This document shows positions 30,665-36,502 of a stretch of DNA of 38,580 bases, piece after piece (the first letter of the stretch is position 1; each line of letters opens with the position of its first letter). The notes under the pieces are model-generated. The model worked only from the letters and a program-made list of their open reading frames with translations, was not told where the DNA came from and made no database searches. The stretch is from JAAYHV01 sp964400515. GTDB taxonomy: Bacteria > Bacillota > Clostridia > Peptostreptococcales > Anaerovoracaceae. A program made the translations under genes and the position numbers. The stretch covers positions 1 through 38,580 of the forward strand of contig CAYNTJ010000013.1 in NCBI GenBank assembly GCA_964400515.1. The letters run 5' to 3'.

Positions 30665-32530
30665 ATGGAAGGTTTAAATAGCTCATACACATCTTTATTG
30701 ATAATAATATTATTGGCTACTTTTGTACCTTTAGTGCTTAAAAAACTTAATAGGATAGCGGTACCTAGCGTTGTGGGAGAAATACTTGCGGGGGTAATAA
30801 TTGGCAAAAGCGGGCTGGATATAGTTCACGGAGGCACAGAGCTTGATTTTATATATAGCTTTGGCTTTGCTTTTTTAATGTTTTTGTCGGGCCTTGAGGT
30901 TGATTTTTCTCTTTTAAGAAACACACAAACCGATTGCAAATATAGAATCATAGATAAACCCATATTTGTGGCTATAATGATTTTTTTAGGCACGCTTATA
31001 ATGTCCTATGGCTTTGCTTATTTGCTGGTTTCATACGGTATGGTTAAAGATCAATTATTAATGACTTTGATATTAAGTACCACATCCCTTGGAATTGTTG
31101 TACCTATCCTCAAGGAAAAGGGAATCATCGGACAAAGGTATGGACAAACTATACTGATGGCATCCCTAATTGCTGATTTTGCAACAATGGTGATGATAAC
31201 CATATTGATAGGAGTAAGAACAGAAGGGGACAGCACAAGCATATTTTTAGTGATAATATTGTTCATTGCGTTTTTCTTGATATATAACCTGGGCAAAAAG
31301 TATTTGGACTATGACCTTATTAACGAGCTTGCAAACACCACTGCCCAGATAAAGGTCAGGGGTTCCTTTGTGCTTATACTTATATTTATAACCCTGGCAA
31401 ATGCCATAGGTATGGAAATAATATTAGGAGCATTTTTAGCAGGAGTTATAGTTTCGCTACTTGATGATAAGGAGGCTTCGGATCTATATATGAAGCTTGA
31501 TGCCATAGGGTTTGGCTTTTTTGTTCCCATATTCTTTATTATGGTGGGAGTTTCATTTGATTTAAAGGCGGTGATGGGAAATCCAAGAATATGGATATTT
31601 GTTCCTATACTAATAATAATGCTATATTTAGTGAAAATGATACCGTCCTTGTTGCTGGCAAGAATGTATCCTTTAAGAAAAACCATTGCGGCAGGTTTTC
31701 TATTATCATCAAGATTGAGCTTGATAATAGCAGCAAGTGCGGTGGGACTTGAAATGGGCCTTATAAAACCGGATACAAATTCTGCAATTATATTAGTTGC
31801 ACTGATTACTTGTACATTTTCACCAATGATTTTTAACAGAATGCTGCCTTATGAATGTGAGGATATTACAAAGCGAGTATTTATTATTGGCTCCGGAAAA
31901 GGTGTGGAGATGCTTGTAAAAAGACTAAAGGAGCAGACTTCATATATAACGGTTCTTGTTATGAATAACAGGTGTGTGGAGGATATACCAAAATGTGCGG
32001 ATAAGGTGGAAATAGGGAATCCTCTTAGTATTGAGTTTTTAAAATCCACCGATTTATCGGATGCGGATTCTGTAGTTATTGCCATAGAGGATGAAGGCGT
32101 AAGTACTGAGATTTGCAGAATATGTAAAAACTATTTTAGTAAAAACAATCTGATAATATTATCAAGTCAAGGGAATAAGCTTAAAGGGGAGACTCTATAC
32201 GGGGCTCAGAGAATATCTCCTGACCTTGCCACTGCAGCTTTGGCCCAAAGCTATATAAATAACCCCAATACATATAACCTTCTGTTTACGGAAAGTGATT
32301 TTGGTATTATTGAATTGGAACTAAATAATCCTGATTTATTTAATACGGCTTTAAGCAGGATAACCCTTCCGGGTAATAGCCTAATACTATCAATAAAAAG
32401 GGGTAAGGATAAGATAATTCCCCATGGTTCAAATGTAATAGAACAAGGCGATGTACTTACAATAGTCGGATCCAAAGAATACATGGAAGAAGTAAAGACC
32501 CTTATTGCTACCCACGCTTGTATAATTTAA
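30665..32530 (+). CDS. CPA2-family cation:proton antiporter with TrkA/RCK domains
   Basis: Membrane antiporter of 621 residues. About twelve hydrophobic helices (residues 8-390) carry KefB/Na+-H+ exchanger features (VVGEILAGVIIGKSGLD early on, LSTTSLGIVVPILKE). A cytoplasmic TrkA-N (RCK) domain starts near residue 402 (RVFIIGSGKGVEMLVKRL), and a TrkA-C domain is at about 540-621. The Gly-X-Gly pattern GSGKG could bind NAD(H) or another nucleotide, with gating by ligand. K+ or Na+ as the cation cannot be told apart. ATG 30665 has AGGAAAGGA upstream. The Ca/Na antiporter follows closely. Confidence 0.93.
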   Translation: MEGLNSSYTSLLIIILLATFVPLVLKKLNRIAVPSVVGEILAGVIIGKSGLDIVHGGTELDFIYSFGFAFLMFLSGLEVDFSLLRNTQTDCKYRIIDKPIFVAIMIFLGTLIMSYGFAYLLVSYGMVKDQLLMTLILSTTSLGIVVPILKEKGIIGQRYGQTILMASLIADFATMVMITILIGVRTEGDSTSIFLVIILFIAFFLIYNLGKKYLDYDLINELANTTAQIKVRGSFVLILIFITLANAIGMEIILGAFLAGVIVSLLDDKEASDLYMKLDAIGFGFFVPIFFIMVGVSFDLKAVMGNPRIWIFVPILIIMLYLVKMIPSLLLARMYPLRKTIAAGFLLSSRLSLIIAASAVGLEMGLIKPDTNSAIILVALITCTFSPMIFNRMLPYECEDITKRVFIIGSGKGVEMLVKRLKEQTSYITVLVMNNRCVEDIPKCADKVEIGNPLSIEFLKSTDLSDADSVVIAIEDEGVSTEICRICKNYFSKNNLIILSSQGNKLKGETLYGAQRISPDLATAALAQSYINNPNTYNLLFTESDFGIIELELNNPDLFNTALSRITLPGNSLILSIKRGKDKIIPHGSNVIEQGDVLTIVGSKEYMEEVKTLIATHACII

Positions 32531-32541
32531 GTGAAAGGAGA

Positions 32542-32573
32542 ATATGGATAGTCCATATGGAAAAAATAAGTGA
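32542..32573 (+). other. Nine-codon leader ORF and hairpin before the Ca/Na antiporter
   Basis: GAAAGGAG precedes ATG 32544, which reads MDSPYGKNK and stops at TGA 32571-32573. That stop overlaps the GTG start of the antiporter at 32570 (GTGA). The leader start codon lies in a perfect inverted repeat, ATATGGA at 32542-32548 and TCCATAT at 32552-32558. The arrangement suggests translation by termination-reinitiation, perhaps modulated by the hairpin. Whether the peptide matters is unknown. Confidence 0.5.
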
Positions 32574-33514
32574 TTCTAGTGCTTATGATCTTAGGATTAA
32601 TTATTCTTGTTAAAGGGGCGGATTTGTTTGTGGATGGTTCTGCAAGTATTGCCAGAAGACTACTGATTCCCAACATAATAATCGGCTTGACGTTAGTTGC
32701 CTTTGGAACCAGTGCTCCCGAGGCTGCGGTTAGTATAAAGGCTTCAATAGATGGGGCAAACGGAATTGCATTGGGAAATGTTGTCGGATCAAACCTTTTT
32801 AACCTTATGTTCATTTTGGGTATAACGGCAATTATTAAGCCGGTTTCTATTCATGTAAACAGCTTAAAAAAAGAATTACCGTTTATGCTTCTTGTTACCC
32901 TTATGATACTATTTTTGGCATTTGAAGGAAACGGTGATTTGGTATTTTCAAGATACGATGGTTTTGTTATGCTTCTGATGTTTGGCATGTATTTATATAG
33001 TATGCTGGCTATTATGAAAAAGGATGACCAAAATATTGAAATTGATTACAAGGAAGTAAGCCTTTTTAAATCCATAGGCTTATCCGCCTTGGGAATTCTA
33101 ATGATTATTCTCGGGGCAGACTGGACGGTAAAAGGTGCTGTTTGGATGGCTGAATTATTTGGGGTTTCGGATTTGATTATTGGATTGACCATAATAGCAG
33201 CGGGAACATCTTTGCCGGAATTGGTTACATCCATAGTGGCGGCTAAAAAAGGCGAAAGCGATATAGCAATAGGAAATATCATAGGTTCAAATATTTTTAA
33301 TATTTTGTTTGTATTGGGAGCATCCTCAACAGTGGAACCGATTAATCTTACAAAAGACGGTGTTATGGATATGGTAATACTGCTGGGGGTTTCGGTTTTT
33401 GGTTTTATCTTGATGTTTACGGGAAAATCAGTAAACAGAAAAGAAGGAATAACCCTTATGCTGTTATATATAATATACATATTATATAGATTAATTAGTG
33501 CAGGGGCTTTTTAA
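32570..33514 (+). CDS. Calcium/sodium antiporter, CaCA family (YrbG-like)
   Basis: Membrane exchanger of 314 residues with the two inverted alpha repeats of the CaCA family. Repeat 1 carries GLTLVAFGTSAPEAAVS followed by GNVVGSNLFNL; repeat 2 carries GLTIIAAGTSLPELVTSIVA followed by GNIIGSNIFNI. The paired acidic residues in SAPE and SLPE coordinate Ca2+. The GTG start at 32570 is forced by a TAA in frame at 32567-32569, and the protein then begins as relatives do. It has no good SD of its own; the upstream RBS belongs to the nine-codon leader. It is tightly linked to the CPA2 antiporter and CorA, making a small cation-transport operon. Confidence 0.94.
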   Translation: MILVLMILGLIILVKGADLFVDGSASIARRLLIPNIIIGLTLVAFGTSAPEAAVSIKASIDGANGIALGNVVGSNLFNLMFILGITAIIKPVSIHVNSLKKELPFMLLVTLMILFLAFEGNGDLVFSRYDGFVMLLMFGMYLYSMLAIMKKDDQNIEIDYKEVSLFKSIGLSALGILMIILGADWTVKGAVWMAELFGVSDLIIGLTIIAAGTSLPELVTSIVAAKKGESDIAIGNIIGSNIFNILFVLGASSTVEPINLTKDGVMDMVILLGVSVFGFILMFTGKSVNRKEGITLMLLYIIYILYRLISAGAF

Positions 33515-33526
33515 AGGGAGATTGTT

Positions 33527-34591
33527 ATGAGTAAATTTTATGATCCGTTTAATATTCTTCATGGTAAAGAGGGTTTTAAAGTGGAACCTCCCGGTACTAT
33601 TACATATAACGGAAATTACAAAGATGTGAAACCTTCCATTGAGTGTATAGAATACGATGGGGAAGAAATAAGGCGCTTCATGGTGGATAGCATAGAACCT
33701 AAAGCATTTGACGGTAAAATACTTTGGTATAATGTGGTTGGACTTAGCAATGTTGAGATGATAAAGGATATCGGAAGTTCATTTGATATGCATCATATGG
33801 ATTTAGAGGATATTGTTCATGTATCCCAGTGGAGTAAGATTGATATAAAGGCAAACTATAATTTCTCTGTTTTAAAGATGATATATCTTAGGGAGCAGAA
33901 AATTATTCATGAACATCTGGCGGTTTATCATAATAATAATATTATTATAACTTTTCAGGAAACTCCGGGGGATGTTTTTGAAGATATTAGAGAAAGACTG
34001 ATTAGAAAACAGGGAGGCATTAGAGATAACGGTGGGGAATACCTTTTTTACTCACTGCTTGATTCCTTAGTGGATCAATATTTTATAGTTATCAATAAAA
34101 TATCATCGGACTTCATAGATATAGAGATGAAAATTTTGGAGGGTGACAAGAAAAGTAAGGACGAAATATATGAGCTTAGAAAAGAGCTTGTATACCTTAT
34201 AAACTCGGTAACACCTTTAAAGGATTCCGTAAAGGCTTTAATTGATAATGAAGATAATGGTATAGCAGAAGAGATGGAACCGTATTATGGTGATTTGAAT
34301 GAACATATTAATCAGATTTCGGATTCTTTAAAGGCGTATAGGGAAATGACTAATAGTCTGCAGGAGATGCATGCAACAAATGTAAGTAATGATATGAATA
34401 AGATAATGATGACGTTGACTATATTTTCTGCCATATTTATTCCTTTGTCTTTTTTAGCGGGAGTTTTCGGTATGAACTTTGAATACTTTCCGGGACTTGA
34501 TATAAAAGCCGGTATATACATATTCATATCGGCATGTGTAATTATTGCGGGTGGAATGTTGTTGTTTTTTAAATCAAAAAAATGGTATTAA
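33527..34591 (+). CDS. corA: CorA-family divalent metal transporter
   Basis: Pentameric channel-type transporter for Mg2+ (Co2+, Ni2+), 354 residues. A large cytoplasmic N-terminal domain (1-285) with long helices is followed by two transmembrane segments at the C-terminus, with the signature GMN in FLAGVFGMNFEYF and then a second span ending KSKKWY. AGGGAGATTG precedes ATG 33527. It lies 12 bases after the Ca/Na antiporter and 10 before rlmD. Some CorA relatives export zinc or other ions, so Mg2+ is the default rather than proven. Confidence 0.93.
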   Translation: MSKFYDPFNILHGKEGFKVEPPGTITYNGNYKDVKPSIECIEYDGEEIRRFMVDSIEPKAFDGKILWYNVVGLSNVEMIKDIGSSFDMHHMDLEDIVHVSQWSKIDIKANYNFSVLKMIYLREQKIIHEHLAVYHNNNIIITFQETPGDVFEDIRERLIRKQGGIRDNGGEYLFYSLLDSLVDQYFIVINKISSDFIDIEMKILEGDKKSKDEIYELRKELVYLINSVTPLKDSVKALIDNEDNGIAEEMEPYYGDLNEHINQISDSLKAYREMTNSLQEMHATNVSNDMNKIMMTLTIFSAIFIPLSFLAGVFGMNFEYFPGLDIKAGIYIFISACVIIAGGMLLFFKSKKWY

Positions 34592-34601
34592 TGGAGAATA
34601 G

Positions 34602-35942
34602 ATGAATAGAGAAGATATTATAGAAATAGAAATAACGGATATGTCTTTGGATGGTAATGGTATAGGTAAGTATGATAATCTGGTGGTATTTGTAACGGGA
34701 GCGCTTTTAGGCGATGTGGTTAAGGCCAAGGTTACAAAGATTAAAAAGAACTATATCTTAGCAAAAACAGTGGAAATCATTAAGGCATCTGATTACAGAA
34801 TTGAAAATTCTTGTGAATACGGAGATTTATGCGGTGGTTGCTCATTGCTTAATATTAAGTATGAGGGTCAGCTTAAATTAAAGGAAAAACAGATTAGGGA
34901 TAAGCTTATAAGACTTGCTAAACTTGATAATCCGAAGATGAATAATATGGTTTCAATGGAGGAGCCTTTTAGATACAGAAATAAAACTACCTTTGCTGTA
35001 AAAGATGGTAATGTGGGCTTTTACAAAAGAAAGAGTAATAGCTTGGTTTGTGATACTAATGATTGCATGATACAAAGTGAAGTTTCTATGGCGGTGGCCG
35101 GTGCAGTCAGAACGTTTATAGCAGAAGATAATATCAAAGATGGAGTATTTGATAGTATAACTGTAAAAATAGCCATGGGAACAGGACAAGTAATGGTTGT
35201 GTTTAACATATTAACAAAGGGGATACCAAATCATGAAAAGTTGATTACAATTATAGATGATGAAATATATAACCTGAATAATAAATACTATTTGCAAAGC
35301 GTAGTGATGATAAATAAAAAGGGTGAAAGTATTTTACTAGCGGGCACCAAGACCATAACAGACAGTGTGTTTATAGGAAGAGAATTGGAGTTTGAAATAT
35401 CAGCAGAGGCTTTTTATCAAGTAAATACAAAGCAGATGATTAAGCTTTATGAAAAGGTAATTGAATATGCGGACCTTAAAGGAAATGAAACAGTATATGA
35501 TCTATACTGCGGAGTTGGTACAATTGGACTGACCTTAGCTGATAAAGCTAAATTTGTAGTGGGTATCGAATCCGTAAAGGAAGCCATATTAAATGCCAAC
35601 AGAAATGCAGCTATAAACGGAATCGTAAATGCAATATATAAAACGGGTAAAGCGGAAGATGAACTTCCGGAACTTATTAATGAAAGACCTTGTGATGTTG
35701 TAATATTAGATCCTCCAAGAAATGGATGTGATGAAAAGCTACTAAATACAATAGCAGAAGCCAAGGCAAAGAAAATAGTTTATGTTTCATGTGACCCCGC
35801 AACACTGGCTAGGGATATAAAGATACTGATTGAATTGGACTATGAATTTATAGAGGCTACACCGGTAGATATGTTTCCTCATACAATGCATGTTGAGACG
35901 GTAGTATTGATGTCAAGGGTTAAGGTAAATACGATGTTTTAG
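34602..35942 (+). CDS. rlmD: 23S rRNA (uracil-5-)-methyltransferase RlmD/RumA family
   Basis: SAM-dependent methyltransferase, 446 residues, making 5-methyluridine in 23S rRNA (U1939 or U747 in E. coli numbering). An N-terminal TRAM domain (about 5-62) is followed by a 4Fe-4S motif with Cys71, Cys77 and Cys80 plus a further Cys in SLVCDTNDC. The SAM motif YDLYCGVGTIGL (near 298) and the catalytic Cys in VSCDPATLARD (near 396) are present. GGAGA precedes ATG 34602. It is the last gene of the core segment, followed by a long-loop hairpin and a 316-base gene-poor region. RlmCD and TrmFO-like paralogues exist, so the exact uridine is not fixed. Confidence 0.94.
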   Translation: MNREDIIEIEITDMSLDGNGIGKYDNLVVFVTGALLGDVVKAKVTKIKKNYILAKTVEIIKASDYRIENSCEYGDLCGGCSLLNIKYEGQLKLKEKQIRDKLIRLAKLDNPKMNNMVSMEEPFRYRNKTTFAVKDGNVGFYKRKSNSLVCDTNDCMIQSEVSMAVAGAVRTFIAEDNIKDGVFDSITVKIAMGTGQVMVVFNILTKGIPNHEKLITIIDDEIYNLNNKYYLQSVVMINKKGESILLAGTKTITDSVFIGRELEFEISAEAFYQVNTKQMIKLYEKVIEYADLKGNETVYDLYCGVGTIGLTLADKAKFVVGIESVKEAILNANRNAAINGIVNAIYKTGKAEDELPELINERPCDVVILDPPRNGCDEKLLNTIAEAKAKKIVYVSCDPATLARDIKILIELDYEFIEATPVDMFPHTMHVETVVLMSRVKVNTMF

Positions 35943-35970
35943 GGATAAAAAAGTTTATAAATAAAGGGAT

Positions 35971-36023
35971 TCCGTGATTTGAGATCTGGTTTCAAGCCGG
36001 CAGGATAATCACGGATATTTGTT
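35971..36023 (+). terminator. Long-loop hairpin after rlmD, probable terminator
   Basis: TCCGTGATT (35971-35979) pairs perfectly with AATCACGGA (36007-36015) around a 27-base loop, which contains a smaller CTGG/CCGG hairpin. It is followed by TATTTGTTTTG. The long loop makes it atypical, so an unknown structured element is an alternative. Confidence 0.5.
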
Positions 36024-36085
36024 TTGCGGGAACTTGTCCAGGATAGGCAGGTTAGATGATTAAGAAGATGATGTGGATATTGATG

Positions 36086-36133
36086 TGGTGAGTTGACAAG
36101 ATTGCTGGCAAATACTTGGTGAGTTGATAAGAT
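36086..36133 (+). repeat. Direct repeat pair upstream of the Phd-like gene
   Basis: TGGTGAGTTGACAAGAT (36086-36102) recurs as TGGTGAGTTGATAAGAT (36117-36133) with one C-to-T difference. The starts are 31 bases apart, about three helical turns, so both lie on the same face of DNA. Operator half-sites are possible. Confidence 0.65.
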
Positions 36134-36206
36134 GACTATAAAGATAAGAAATACTGGACAAGAAAATAGTGTTTAATAGTAATTACTTTTTAGGTATAAA
36201 TAAGAG

Positions 36207-36235
36207 TTGAAATAAGAGTCTAGAGATGTTAGAAT
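36207..36235 (+). promoter_or_regulatory. Promoter of the Phd-like / hsdM unit
   Basis: TTGAAA (36207-36212), 17-base spacer, TAGAAT (36230-36235), 23 bases before the ATG at 36259. The direct repeats lie about 75-120 bases upstream. Confidence 0.65.
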
Positions 36236-36258
36236 GAAAAGAAAAGGCGGATTTAGGC

Positions 36259-36471
36259 ATGGAAAAAGAAGATAAAACTAAAAAACAGCCAATGGAATTT
36301 TATAATATGTCGGATTTTCTCAGAGGACAATCATCAAAGTTAATTACTGGATTATCTGACGAAGATAGAACCGCTTTTGTACTAAAAAACGGAAAACCTG
36401 TAGCTGTTCTTATCTCCCATGAGAGATATGAAAGGTTATTAAAAGCGGGAATTGACATAACAGAATACTAA
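36259..36471 (+). CDS. Phd/YefM-type antitoxin-like protein
   Basis: A 70-residue protein whose core (NMSDFLRGQSSKLITG, then RTAFVLKNGKPVAVLISHER) matches Phd/YefM antitoxins: the N-terminal half is the DNA-binding part and NGKPVAVLIS is the family strand pattern. In such systems a RelE or Doc-type toxin gene follows. Here none does; hsdM starts 31 bases downstream. The C-terminal toxin-neutralising tail is short, ending GIDITEY. It may act as an autoregulator of the restriction-modification operon, an inference. The purine-rich AAAAGGCGG lies somewhat far upstream of ATG 36259. Confidence 0.8.
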   Translation: MEKEDKTKKQPMEFYNMSDFLRGQSSKLITGLSDEDRTAFVLKNGKPVAVLISHERYERLLKAGIDITEY

Positions 36472-36502
36472 TAAAATATTAAGGAAGAGAGAGGTTAAAT
36501 GA

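Larger units (their letters stand above)
35943..36258. other. Gene-poor junction between core genes and the restriction-modification island
   Basis: Contains a terminator-like long-loop hairpin (35971-36023), a pair of 17-base direct repeats (36086-36133), and a promoter (36207-36235). No reading frame above 20 codons is convincing. The sequence is richer in G/T on the plus strand than surrounding DNA (many GATGTGG/GGTGAG runs). Confidence 0.6.

Noticed and set aside
32544..32620. Alternative start of the Ca/Na antiporter upstream via frameshift in the A-run at 32561-32566
   Set aside because: A TAA precedes the GTG in frame and single-base changes in the run do not give a clean longer start; the N-terminus from the GTG already matches the family.
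36054..36090. Short frame beginning MIKKMMWILMW
   Set aside because: Eleven codons, no RBS and low complexity; judged to be chance.
36086..36133. CRISPR-like repeats
   Set aside because: Only two copies with a 14-base gap, no cas gene, and no further copies nearby.
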